This document shows, piece after piece, positions 8,916 through 16,520 of a stretch of 39,292 nt of DNA (positions within the stretch are counted from its first letter, which is position 1; every line of letters starts with the position of its first letter). A program made the position numbers and the translations under genes. This stretch comes from Geitlerinema sp. S16 (lineage in GTDB: Bacteria; Cyanobacteriota; Cyanobacteriia; Cyanobacteriales; Geitlerinemataceae): contig JAABST010000041.1 in the NCBI GenBank assembly GCA_011390275.1, positions 1 through 39,292 on the forward strand. Reading direction: 5' to 3'. The notes under the pieces are model-generated. The model saw only the letters and a program-made list of their open reading frames with translations, made no database searches and was not told the origin of the DNA.

Positions 8916-9089
8916 TCACAATGGGCGTGGATCGTCTTCGAGTAGCCATGATAGCATCAGCACTATGATGGCGATGCCGAGCCATGCTGGTGGTGCGATT
9001 CCCATCAACGAGTCGATCGGAATCTCAATGATGAGACGATGAACGACAAGGCTCACAATCACAACCAGACAAAGTAAGACAATCGCCAC
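8916..9089 (-). CDS. Small two-helix membrane protein (hypothetical)
   Basis: A 57-residue frame from GTG at 9087-9089 to TGA at 8916-8918. It reads as two hydrophobic helices, AIVLLCLVVIVSLVV and WLGIAIIVLMLSWLL, separated by a short segment with HRLIIEIPIDSLMG, and ends in the acidic, proline-containing tail EDDPRPL. That composition (two helices, charged loop and tail) is what a real small membrane protein looks like and is hard to obtain by chance. The frame remains open 16 codons upstream of the GTG without another standard start, and there is no Shine-Dalgarno, so the start is uncertain. It follows larE on the same strand after 98 bases. No family is recognised. Confidence 0.5.
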   Translation of the reverse strand: MAIVLLCLVVIVSLVVHRLIIEIPIDSLMGIAPPAWLGIAIIVLMLSWLLEDDPRPL

Positions 9090-9187
9090 GATGGTTAATG
9101 ATTTGGGTTGAGAGTTTAAGAGGGTTAAGGCTTGAGTTTAAAGGTGTGAATTTGGGCGTGTGAATGAGGCGTGGACTCAATTTGTAT

Positions 9188-10099
9188 TTAAGCCGTAGGC
9201 AGGGAATAGGAGTCGGTATTTCGGGTTGTGGATGGGCTTGAAGTCGGGGAATTGGTTTGAATGCCGAGAATACGATTGAGCTTGCCGCTCTGAAGTCCTT
9301 CCAGATCGAGGGTGACAAAGAGAAATCCAAGTTCTTGGAATGTTGCAACCAGTTTTGGCAGGGGGATTTGATTGATGAAATTAACGATTTGTTCGGCGGG
9401 TAGTTCGATGCGAGCCGTGTCACCTTGCGATCGCACCCGTATATCGTTCCAGCCCAGCCGACGCAAATGAACCTCCGCGCGACCGACCCGCCGCAATTTA
9501 TCGATCGTGATTTCTTCGCCGTAGGGAAAGCGGGAGGATAAACAGGGTTGGGAGGGCTTTTCCCACCAGGAGAGTCCGAGAGCGCGGGAGAGATCACGCA
9601 CTTCGGCTTTGGTAATACCGACTTCGGCGAGGGGCGATCGCGCACCGCGCTCTTTGGCGGCCTGAATGCCGGGTCGGTAATCGATGAGATCGTCCGCGTT
9701 CACGCCGTCGATGACGTAGGGAAAATTGCGCTGTAGGGCGATCGGCTTGAGGGTGTCGTGTAGCTCGCTTTTGCAGAAGTAGCAGCGGTTGATCGGGTTC
9801 GAGGTGTAGTTGGGGTTCTCCATCTCGTGGGTTTGGACTTCTTCGTGGCGAATGCCGATCGTTGCGGCCTGAACGCGAGCATCTTCGAGATCTTCGGGCA
9901 ACAGTGACGGCGAAATGGCGGTGATCGCTAGGGCGCGATCGCCAAATAAATCGTAGGCAACTTTGGCGACGAGGGTGCTGTCGATACCGCCGGAGTAAGC
10001 GATCGGGACGGGGCCAATCTCGCGGAGCAAGGCGTTGAGGCGATCGAGTTTATCGGCGGTATTTGGGGAAAGATCGGTGATGGTTGGGGAAAGAGACAT
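9188..10099 (-). CDS. larE: ATP-dependent sacrificial sulfur transferase LarE
   Basis: 303 residues from the ATG at 10099 (an in-frame ATG at 10129 would add ten). It has the PP-loop SGGIDST (36-42), DGVNADD, DYRPG and ARSPLAE, matching LarE, which adenylates and then sulfurises the pyridinium dicarboxylate precursor of the nickel-pincer cofactor of lactate racemase. In the Lactobacillus enzyme a single cysteine (Cys176) gives up its sulfur; the equivalent here is Cys186 in KPSQPCLSSRFPYG. This protein also has Cys106 and Cys109 in RCYFCKSEL. A three-cysteine set is known from LarE forms that carry a [4Fe-4S] cluster and work catalytically, so I infer that type. No larA, larB or larC is nearby. 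The last ~25 residues are a Ser/Thr/Pro-rich tail beyond the usual end. Confidence 0.88.
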   Translation of the reverse strand: MSLSPTITDLSPNTADKLDRLNALLREIGPVPIAYSGGIDSTLVAKVAYDLFGDRALAITAISPSLLPEDLEDARVQAATIGIRHEEVQTHEMENPNYTSNPINRCYFCKSELHDTLKPIALQRNFPYVIDGVNADDLIDYRPGIQAAKERGARSPLAEVGITKAEVRDLSRALGLSWWEKPSQPCLSSRFPYGEEITIDKLRRVGRAEVHLRRLGWNDIRVRSQGDTARIELPAEQIVNFINQIPLPKLVATFQELGFLFVTLDLEGLQSGKLNRILGIQTNSPTSSPSTTRNTDSYSLPTA

Positions 10100-10157
10100 G
10101 GTGGAGAATGGGGGGCGATCGCGACGCAAAAGCGGCTAGCCGTTCAGAACGGTGAGT

Positions 10158-10180
10158 GAAATCGTAGGACGTACGATTTC
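10158..10180. repeat. Perfect inverted repeat in larE/M56 intergenic region
   Basis: GAAATCGTA (10158-10166) and TACGATTTC (10172-10180) are exact complements around a five-base loop. The position is 118 bases beyond the stop of the M56 protease gene and 58 bases upstream of the preferred larE start. There is no T-run after the stem on either strand, so it could be an operator or an RNA hairpin as easily as a terminator. Confidence 0.45.
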
Positions 10181-10298
10181 TCTTATATAGTGTCAGATTT
10201 CACCTGTTAAGGTTGATCATGCCGTGGTGTGAATTCCACCATGTATCCCCAGAACGATCGAGAAGATTATCGTCTCGTTTTCATGCATGAACCGTGGT

Positions 10299-11255
10299 TT
10301 AGACATGATGGAACGGGACGGCTAATAGCGGAAAACACGCCAGTACCGCCCACAGCCAGCCGTCGATCGTCAACGTTAAGCGATCGTCTCGATGACAAGA
10401 ATCCAGACTCATGCTGGGCGGTGTGTCTGGCTCGATTTCGTGGTCAATGAGCGCATTGATCCGGGTTTCAAAGCTGTCTACGGAGGCGAAATCATGAAAC
10501 CCGATCCCGGCAATGGTGGGTGTTCCAGTGGCGGTTTGTGCGGATGATGTTTGAGCCGATCGCGCGACAGTTAGCAGCGTTTCGGCGAGTAAGAGCGGAT
10601 CGACATATTGAGCCGCCCAGCGATCGGCGCGTAGTTCTCGCAGCAGGATCAGCTCATGCCAAATATCGCGCGTTTGAGGCAGCCAGCTTGTCCAGCGTCG
10701 CAGCCAGCCCAGCAGGAAGAAAATCAGGGTGTCGTGATAGTGGGCATGGGCGCATTCGTGGGCAACGATCGCTTCGAGCTGTTCGGGAGCCAGACTCGTG
10801 AGGAGCGATCGCCCGATCGTCAGTTCTGGCGTTACGATGCCGACCTGTCCCGCGAACCAGGACGGTGAGGCAATGGTGCGAATTTCGAGGGTTTGACCTA
10901 GCTTTGGCGAGGTGAAAGCCGTACTCGGGTAGTGCTGTAGTTCGCGCTGAATCTGCCACGATCGCCCCAACAGCACGATCAGCAAGACTGTAATGGTGGC
11001 GAGGAGACTGCCGCTAAACCAGAGGCCGATCGCACTGACGGAATAGCCAAACATCGTTCCGTGTGTCCCCATCACGCCCACGGCCAGGACGGCGATCATA
11101 AACCACAGGGCTGGCACGACGATCGCCCCGATCGCCCACGACCAGCGTTCGCGCCACGATCGCGCTTCCCGATGACAGCGCTCGATCGCCCCGGCGCAAT
11201 ACCGACGAGTTCCCCAGGCTCCGGCCACGGCCAAGAGCAAAATCGCAATATGCAT
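10299..11255 (-). CDS. BlaR1/MecR1-type M56 membrane metalloprotease without sensor domain
   Basis: 318 residues. N-terminal membrane helices (2-14, about 42-62 and 72-96) precede a cytoplasmic zinc protease with HECAH (166-170) and a third-ligand motif ELRAD (207-211), then a hydrophobic segment at the C-terminus (LWAVLACFPLLAVPF). In staphylococcal BlaR1 this protease cleaves the repressor BlaI after an external penicillin-binding domain detects beta-lactam; that sensor domain is missing here, so the stimulus is unknown. The ATG overlaps the stop of the upstream blaI-like gene as TAATG (11253-11257), with AGGAGGAAGG just before it, a strong ribosome site that argues for coupled translation. 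I infer that it inactivates the neighbouring repressor. Confidence 0.88.
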   Translation of the reverse strand: MHIAILLLAVAGAWGTRRYCAGAIERCHREARSWRERWSWAIGAIVVPALWFMIAVLAVGVMGTHGTMFGYSVSAIGLWFSGSLLATITVLLIVLLGRSWQIQRELQHYPSTAFTSPKLGQTLEIRTIASPSWFAGQVGIVTPELTIGRSLLTSLAPEQLEAIVAHECAHAHYHDTLIFFLLGWLRRWTSWLPQTRDIWHELILLRELRADRWAAQYVDPLLLAETLLTVARSAQTSSAQTATGTPTIAGIGFHDFASVDSFETRINALIDHEIEPDTPPSMSLDSCHRDDRLTLTIDGWLWAVLACFPLLAVPFHHV

Positions 11256-11677
11256 TACCCTTCCTCCTCACGTTGGCGGCGAACATCGCGCAGACGTTGG
11301 GCGATCGCATCGAGGCGATCGAGGCTATCGCGATCGAGATTGTTGGCAAAGGCGGCGACAACATCCGCATTGCCCAGCTCCAGAAAGTTGCTGAGATGTT
11401 CCCGCGCCCGCAGCACACGAGCGGACTGGCGATTGATCGTGGCACTCCAGACGAAGGCGCGGCTTTGTTTGGTGCGCTTCACCCAGCCTTTGTCCTCCAA
11501 ACGCTGCAAGATCGTTGTCACGGAGGAATACGCCAGTTCGCGATCGGGATCAGATAAAATGCGCTCGTGGATCGATCGAGCCGTCACGGGTTCGAGATCC
11601 CAGAGGATATCAATAATTTCGCTTTCAAGAGAGCCGAGAAATAAACGCTTCGGCTGCGGTTCCGGGAATGCTGTCAT
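11255..11677 (-). CDS. BlaI/MecI/CopY-family transcriptional repressor
   Basis: 140 residues. A winged helix occupies about 15-85: LGSLESEIIDILWDLEPVTA, then ILSDPDRELAYSSVTTILQRL as recognition region and GWVKR with the wing, a close match to the BlaI family. The C-terminal ~50 residues form the helical dimerisation part. BlaI repressors bind as dimers to TACA/TGTA dyads and are removed by proteolysis by their M56 partner, encoded here immediately downstream with overlapping stop and start. The 84-base gap to the divergent ABC ATPase is the natural place for an operator, but no canonical TACAnnTGTA dyad is evident there. Likely targets are its own operon and perhaps the divergent gene. Confidence 0.9.
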   Translation of the reverse strand: MTAFPEPQPKRLFLGSLESEIIDILWDLEPVTARSIHERILSDPDRELAYSSVTTILQRLEDKGWVKRTKQSRAFVWSATINRQSARVLRAREHLSNFLELGNADVVAAFANNLDRDSLDRLDAIAQRLRDVRRQREEEG

Positions 11678-11761
11678 CCGTTCTACTACTCAATTAATGT
11701 CGGCAAAGCAACGTATTGTCTAGCTTAAACAGTTTTCGGGTCTTCGACGAATTCGGCCACC

Positions 11762-12505
11762 ATGTTCAGATCGAGCCACACCACGATGCCAAGTATCGAT
11801 CAAGCCAGACCCAACGCCGCGATCGCCATCCAACACCTTGATCACTATTTCGGCGAAGGCAATCTCCGTAACCAAGTCCTGTTTGATATCAATCTGACCA
11901 TTTCTCCCGGTGAAATCGTCCTGATGACTGGCCCCTCTGGCTCTGGCAAAACGACGCTGCTTACGCTCGTCGGCGCACTCCGATCGGCGCAAACCGGCAG
12001 CCTGAACCTGCTCGGACATGAACTCGTCGGCGCATCCCGCCGTGAGCAAATCCGCGCTCGGAGAAATACAGGTTACATCTTTCAAGCCCATAACCTCCAT
12101 CGGAGCTTGACCGCACGCGGTAACGTTCGGATGAGCCTCGAACTTCATCCCGATCTAGCGCCGCGCGAAATGGACGATCGCGCCGCCGAGATTCTCAATC
12201 ACGTCGGCCTCGGGGATCGTCTCGACTACTATCCCGATAAACTGTCCGGCGGCCAAAAACAGCGGGTCGCGATCGCCCGCGCCCTCGTCTCCCAGCCGAA
12301 AATTGTCCTGGCCGACGAACCCACCGCCGCCCTCGACAGCAAAACCGGTCGCGCGATCGTCGATTTGCTCCACGACCTCGCCAAACAAGAACACTGCACC
12401 ATTCTGCTCGTCACCCACGACAACCGCATTCTGGACGTTGCCGATCGCATCGTTCACCTCGAAGATGGTCACCTTTCGGAAACCCGCGATCGGGTTCCGG
12501 CTTGA
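11762..12505 (+). CDS. DevA/LolD-type ABC exporter ATP-binding subunit
   Basis: 247 residues (an alternative ATG is at 11786). It has all ABC motifs: Walker A GPSGSGKTT (57-65), Q-loop (FQAHN, Gln108), signature LSGGQ (161-165), Walker B IVLADEP (181-187) and switch His219 in LVTHD. HYFGEGNLRNQVLFDINL at the N-terminus is characteristic of the cyanobacterial DevA family, ATPases of DevBCA/MacAB-like exporters (in heterocyst formers DevBCA moves envelope glycolipids through TolC). No DevB membrane-fusion or DevC permease gene is adjacent, so this copy must pair with subunits elsewhere. It is transcribed away from the blaI-like gene across 84 bases, making control by that repressor plausible. 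The symbol devA is withheld because the family has several paralogues per genome. Confidence 0.9.
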   Translation: MFRSSHTTMPSIDQARPNAAIAIQHLDHYFGEGNLRNQVLFDINLTISPGEIVLMTGPSGSGKTTLLTLVGALRSAQTGSLNLLGHELVGASRREQIRARRNTGYIFQAHNLHRSLTARGNVRMSLELHPDLAPREMDDRAAEILNHVGLGDRLDYYPDKLSGGQKQRVAIARALVSQPKIVLADEPTAALDSKTGRAIVDLLHDLAKQEHCTILLVTHDNRILDVADRIVHLEDGHLSETRDRVPA

Positions 12506-12555
12506 TTGTTCAGGTTGGTATACCCAAAAAATAAAAAGTACAAATTTAGGACACG

Positions 12556-14073
12556 TTAGCCGGTTCGCCAGATGATTTTCAAACGGAGAAGCCAACTCGT
12601 AAACAGCGCCACCAATAGCGTATAGACGATCGCCCGCATCATCGCCAAAACGGGCGCTTGCGTGAGTAGGCTCAACCCCGGATGTAAGCGCGTCAGGTTA
12701 AACACGGGGAGCAGCACATTGGCATAGGCGACGTAGGCCACCATCGGATTGCGGCCATTGTCGATCGCCAGTTGCAGCCAGCGCCGCGTCCGAAAGGGTC
12801 GATCAAAATCCTCGATCGCGATCGTTAGATTCACCCATAAAAACAGCGACATCGCGACGGTAATAAAAAAGTAACTCAGGGTCGGCGGATCTTTGTGAAT
12901 GCCGCCTTGAAACGGTTCAAAAAATAGCCCCAGGATCAGCCAATACGATCCCCAGCGGATGAGCTGCGATCGAAATCGATCGCCAGCAGAAAGATGATCG
13001 CCGCGCGGCAAGCTGACAAGAATGATCACAACTCCCACAATCGCGATCGCCGTCGTTAGCCCGACCCAGCGACCTTGCAAACCAATTAGTAACGTCAAGA
13101 GCAGAAGGCCGAGCAGCTTGGCGATCGCCAACCAGCGCCACCGGGATACAGCATGAGTCGCGAGATCGCGACTCGTCTCCACCGCTCGATCGCGCCAATA
13201 GCGCAGCAGCAGATCGCCCGCGATCGTTCCCGGCACGACGATAAACAGATATTGCAGATATTCCACCCGAAACAGCCAGCTTACCGGCGAACCATTCCAG
13301 ACCGATGCAACCCAGCCGTCCGCCGTCGCCGATAATCGCAGCGCCAACAGCAACGCCAGCGCCCCGAGCCGCCACGACCCGCGCGATCGCGTCACCAGCC
13401 ACAGCAGCGAGCTAACCAAAGCCGACACCGCCAACAGCATCAAAATCACGTCTTGCCGTGCCAGATCAAACCCGGTATCGTCACGAAACGGCAGGGTTGC
13501 CATCAAAATCGCGATCGCAATCCAGCCGACCACTTTCGCCGCGATCGGCATCCAATCAGGACACCGCGATCGCCAGGATTGTGGCCAGCGCACATACACC
13601 AGCGTCAACAGCCCAAACCCGATCAGCGTCAAACACCAGGTCAGATCCGTTGGTTTGGCGCTGAGGTGGTTCGGGCGGAAATGTTGCAGGACGATCGCGA
13701 AGGCGCTGAGTTCGATCCAGCGGCGGGCGATGTCCCAAAGGAGGCGGACGATCGCGATCAGAGTTAAGGAATCGTCACCGACGAGGCGATCGATTCGCCG
13801 CGACAGTGCCAGCGGAATCGAGACACCCATCGCGAACAAAAACAGCGGAAACACCCAGTCCACCCAGGTTAAACCGGGCAGCAGGGGATCAAAGACAAAA
13901 TCAGGCGGCGCGACCTGAGCGTGATACATCCAGGCCGGAAGCGGCGGTTTGCGGGGAACCAGCCCGGAAAAGACCATCATCAAGACCGCAAGACCGCGCA
14001 AGGCATCGAGGGCGTCGGCGCGATCGATGCCAGGGTTAACCGAGGCGGCGTCCGGCGGCGGTAAATCGTCCAT
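12556..14073 (-). CDS. HGSNAT-like (DUF5009) multi-pass acyltransferase
   Basis: 505 residues with about ten or more hydrophobic helices. Family landmarks: ADALDALRGLAVLMMVFSG near the N-terminus, GLTWVDWVFPLFLFAMGVSI (which carries the conserved Asp and FP) about 50 residues later, and GRNPMVAYVAYANVLLPVF near the C-terminus. These mark the heparan-alpha-glucosaminide N-acetyltransferase/COG4299 group. The human enzyme carries acetyl groups across the lysosomal membrane onto glucosamine; bacterial members are presumed to acylate periplasmic sugars but most substrates are unknown. It converges with the DevA-like gene (50 bases between stops). An envelope role is likely but inferred. The start MDDLPPPDA leaves a 20-residue cytoplasmic lead before the first helix. 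Confidence 0.8.
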   Translation of the reverse strand: MDDLPPPDAASVNPGIDRADALDALRGLAVLMMVFSGLVPRKPPLPAWMYHAQVAPPDFVFDPLLPGLTWVDWVFPLFLFAMGVSIPLALSRRIDRLVGDDSLTLIAIVRLLWDIARRWIELSAFAIVLQHFRPNHLSAKPTDLTWCLTLIGFGLLTLVYVRWPQSWRSRCPDWMPIAAKVVGWIAIAILMATLPFRDDTGFDLARQDVILMLLAVSALVSSLLWLVTRSRGSWRLGALALLLALRLSATADGWVASVWNGSPVSWLFRVEYLQYLFIVVPGTIAGDLLLRYWRDRAVETSRDLATHAVSRWRWLAIAKLLGLLLLTLLIGLQGRWVGLTTAIAIVGVVIILVSLPRGDHLSAGDRFRSQLIRWGSYWLILGLFFEPFQGGIHKDPPTLSYFFITVAMSLFLWVNLTIAIEDFDRPFRTRRWLQLAIDNGRNPMVAYVAYANVLLPVFNLTRLHPGLSLLTQAPVLAMMRAIVYTLLVALFTSWLLRLKIIWRTG

Positions 14074-14151
14074 GTTTGAATGCAGTCGGAGAATCTAAAA
14101 GGAAATCCATCCCGCAACCACTGCGCCAACCTCTCTCTGAACGCTCAAAGA

Positions 14152-14310
14152 TTACTGGAAGAAGAAGCCAGACAGTAGCAAGGGAACGATTAATAGTGCC
14201 ACAACGATCGCCGTGAGGGTTGTGGCGTCAACGTTGATTTCGATCGGCGGAACCGGCGTTTTTTCGCGAGTGGCAGAGTCGGAAGATGTCGATCGGGAAG
14301 GGGTGCTCAT
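14152..14310 (-). CDS. Small C-terminally anchored membrane protein coupled to hisH
   Basis: 52 residues. The ATG (14308-14310) overlaps the hisH stop as ATGA, the usual sign of translational coupling. The N-terminal ~30 residues are polar (Ser/Thr-rich, then TREKTPVPPIEINVDATT) and the C-terminal half is one membrane helix, TAIVVALLIVPLLLSGFFFQ, reaching the end of the protein. This is the layout of a tail-anchored or single-span peptide. The frame also stays open upstream inside hisH, but the ATG with the overlap is the sensible start. I do not recognise a family and it does not match the photosystem or NDH small subunits I know. Confidence 0.65.
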   Translation of the reverse strand: MSTPSRSTSSDSATREKTPVPPIEINVDATTLTAIVVALLIVPLLLSGFFFQ

Positions 14311-14936
14311 GAGGAAGCCTCCGCAAGTTGAACGAAATTGGAAAGAAGTTTTAAGCCAGCGTCGGATGATTTTTCGGGGTGAAACTGGACGGCCATCAGG
14401 TTGTCGCGGGCGATCGCGGCGGTGACGTGCTGACTGCCGTGGTGTACCGTCGCAGCTTTGATGCTGGGGTCGATCGGATCGACGTAATAGGAATGAACGA
14501 AATACACCCAAGGCGAGTCACCAAGACCGCCCCACAGCGGACTGTTTGGCTGGGCATACTCAAGCTGATTCCAGCCCATGTGGGGAATGGTGATTCCTGG
14601 CTCGGGGGTGAAATGGCGCACCGTGCCGGGGATAATTCCGAGGCCGGGTTCGGAACCTTCTTCGGAACGGTCAAACAAAATCTGGAGTCCGAGGCAAATC
14701 CCTAGGAACGGCTTACCGGACTCGATCACGGTCTTGATCGTTTGTTCGAGACCGCGCGATCGCAAATGTTGCACCGCCGGATCGAACGATCCCACTCCCG
14801 GCAACACCACCGCATCTGCCGCCAGAATCTCTTCGGGAACGTCGGTCACCTTAGTGTGGCCACCCGCATTGTCAAGCCCTTTGCAGGCCGAATGCAGGTT
14901 GCCCATGTCGTAGTCGATGACGGCGATCATTGCCAT
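14307..14936 (-). CDS. hisH: Imidazole glycerol phosphate synthase, glutamine amidotransferase subunit
   Basis: 209 residues from the ATG at 14936; the frame extends to 15011, but the added residues are encoded partly by a tandem repeat and are not HisH-like, while MAMIAVIDYDMGNLHS is the normal N-terminus. HisH hydrolyses glutamine and passes ammonia to HisF in histidine biosynthesis. The class I amidotransferase triad is complete: Cys81 in GICLGLQ, His186 and Glu188 in QFHPEKS. PGVGSF (46-51) and the oxyanion strand are present. hisF is not adjacent, as is common in cyanobacteria where his genes are scattered. The stop overlaps the start of a small membrane protein gene. Confidence 0.95.
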   Translation of the reverse strand: MAMIAVIDYDMGNLHSACKGLDNAGGHTKVTDVPEEILAADAVVLPGVGSFDPAVQHLRSRGLEQTIKTVIESGKPFLGICLGLQILFDRSEEGSEPGLGIIPGTVRHFTPEPGITIPHMGWNQLEYAQPNSPLWGGLGDSPWVYFVHSYYVDPIDPSIKAATVHHGSQHVTAAIARDNLMAVQFHPEKSSDAGLKLLSNFVQLAEASS

Positions 14937-14950
14937 AGTTGCGTTAGAGA

Positions 14951-14974
14951 GATTGCGAGATTGCGAGATTGCGA
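14951..14974. repeat. Tandem 8-mer repeat upstream of hisH
   Basis: GATTGCGA occurs three times head to tail (14951-14958, 14959-14966, 14967-14974), followed by GAGAGAGGG and two imperfect GGAAGC units. It lies 15 bases upstream of the hisH start and would be in its 5' leader, ahead of any promoter further out, or may overlap the promoter itself. It could be slippage-prone and affect expression. Confidence 0.7.
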
Positions 14975-15143
14975 GAGAGAGGGAAGCAGGAAGCGGGAAG
15001 CGGTTAAGCAATCGGGTGTCTAAACAATACGGATCGGCGGATTAGAACATCAATAAGATTCTGAAAATTCTGAAGATTCTGACCAAAACGTTATTGCAGA
15101 AACCCGGCTGTTGGATTGTGTGCCTGACGGGAGCGAGGGGGAG

Positions 15144-16307
15144 CTAGTTACGATCGCCGTTAGGATTGTCAGGATTTTGGTCGTCTTTGTAGCTTTCCAG
15201 CTCGTACAAATGCTGAAGCCAGCGGCTGGGGATCGGCTTACGCGCCGGTTGGAAGCCGCCCAGCACGTCCGACAGGTGCAGGCCGTCGAGGGTTACTTGC
15301 TTGGTTTCGCGCAGCTTGTGCCACACCGATCGCGACATGAGCTGCGTATGCTCCACCGGACGCGCACCGACCCGCTGGAAAAATTCTTCGCGCTCGGTTT
15401 GGTAGTCCGCCGAAGTTAACCGCAAGGACTGTGCCGGAAGCTCGCGCGTGACCCGTGCCATCTGTGCCAACAGCTCGGGATAGAGCCAGGTATAGGCCGG
15501 GTGAACGGTTAACTCAGCGCGGTGGGGAAATGTCCCTTGCTGACTGAGCTGCATGTGAAAGTAGCCGATCGCCGCTTTGCGCTGCGGCTCGAACACATAG
15601 CCCGCCACCGAATCGGTTTTGCTCATCCAGCGCTTGAACCCATCCATCAGCGAATCGAACAGGCTCGTTTTGAAGTCGCACACGTGGCGATCGTACACCT
15701 GACGCACGTGGGGCAACATCGACGCTGTATCGAGCTGATAGAGCAGCGGCGCATCGGAGTTATTCACGGGCATCAGGTTCGGCAAATCCGGTTCACGCTG
15801 ACTCAGTTCGGCGAGCAGATCGGCGCTAAAGTCCCAGTGCGTTACCTGCGTCAGACATTGAAAGCCGTTCTGACGATAAATCGCCATCGCATCGGCGTTG
15901 CTGACTTTCACCTCTGCGAGCCACGTCCGCGCTTTCCAGAGGTTTTGCAAACAGTGGCGAATTAACGCGGTACTGGTGTCCTGAGCGCCACGGCTCGGAT
16001 CGGCGATGAGGCGATCGATCCGCCAGGTGGTCGCGCCACGATTGGACGGCGAGACCTGAACGGCTCCCTGAATTTGGCGATTTTGCTCCGCCACAAACAC
16101 GGAAAATAAATGTTGATAGTGCGTCGGTAGCAAACTCAGGCACGTGAGGAGGCCGTAGTAGCTGCGGATGCGATCGAGGTGCGTCGCCAGGTCGAGAATC
16201 GATCCCGAACTGCGAGCCGTCAGAGCTTGGGGCAACAACGCTTCGATCGCATCGAGATCGCGAAATTGCAAGGCACGGATATCGAGCTTGTTGGAATCGA
16301 AGGTCAT
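15144..16307 (-). CDS. GNAT-family N-acetyltransferase-like protein, cyanobacterial
   Basis: 387 residues. The N-terminal ~165 residues have the layout of a GNAT domain: LDIRALQFRDLDAIEALLPQ at the start, a central strand pair (FVAEQNRQIQGAVQV, TWRIDRLIADPSRGAQD), then VKVSNADAMAIYRQNGFQCL, the typical N-acetyltransferase C-terminal motif. The acetyl-CoA loop (RGxGxG/A) is poorly preserved as SRGAQDTS, so activity is uncertain. The remaining ~220 residues may be a second, diverged GNAT-like or a cyanobacteria-specific domain; they contain LTVHPAYTWLYPELL and EEFFQRVGARPVEHTQLMSR, which again reads like a GNAT tail, so a tandem arrangement is plausible. The substrate is unknown. Confidence 0.7.
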   Translation of the reverse strand: MTFDSNKLDIRALQFRDLDAIEALLPQALTARSSGSILDLATHLDRIRSYYGLLTCLSLLPTHYQHLFSVFVAEQNRQIQGAVQVSPSNRGATTWRIDRLIADPSRGAQDTSTALIRHCLQNLWKARTWLAEVKVSNADAMAIYRQNGFQCLTQVTHWDFSADLLAELSQREPDLPNLMPVNNSDAPLLYQLDTASMLPHVRQVYDRHVCDFKTSLFDSLMDGFKRWMSKTDSVAGYVFEPQRKAAIGYFHMQLSQQGTFPHRAELTVHPAYTWLYPELLAQMARVTRELPAQSLRLTSADYQTEREEFFQRVGARPVEHTQLMSRSVWHKLRETKQVTLDGLHLSDVLGGFQPARKPIPSRWLQHLYELESYKDDQNPDNPNGDRN

Positions 16308-16440
16308 ATTAAAACAGTGGTGAGCATCAAAGCGCGATCACCAACCTCAATCTAAGACTACTTTCAATACCAAGATCGACATCGATAACTCACGCATCTT
16401 TATCTATTATCTCGTGTCTTGAGATTCTTGCATCAATATT

Positions 16441-16473
16441 GCGATCTCGATGCGATCTCGATGCGATCTCGAT
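16441..16473. repeat. Tandem 11-mer repeat upstream of the GNAT gene
   Basis: GCGATCTCGAT is repeated exactly three times head to tail. It lies in the gap between the stop of the CofE-like gene (16521) and the start of the GNAT gene (16307), 134 bases upstream of the latter. No stem or coding function is visible. The unit resembles a diverged HIP1 core (GCGATC). Confidence 0.8.
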
Positions 16474-16520
16474 GTGGTTAATCGTTCTCGATCGTTATTG
16501 CTCGTTGCTGCCCCAAGCGC

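Noticed and set aside
11678..11761. Canonical BlaI operator in the divergent promoter
   Set aside because: No TACA/TGTA dyad with the usual spacing was found, so only the location, not a site, is suggested.
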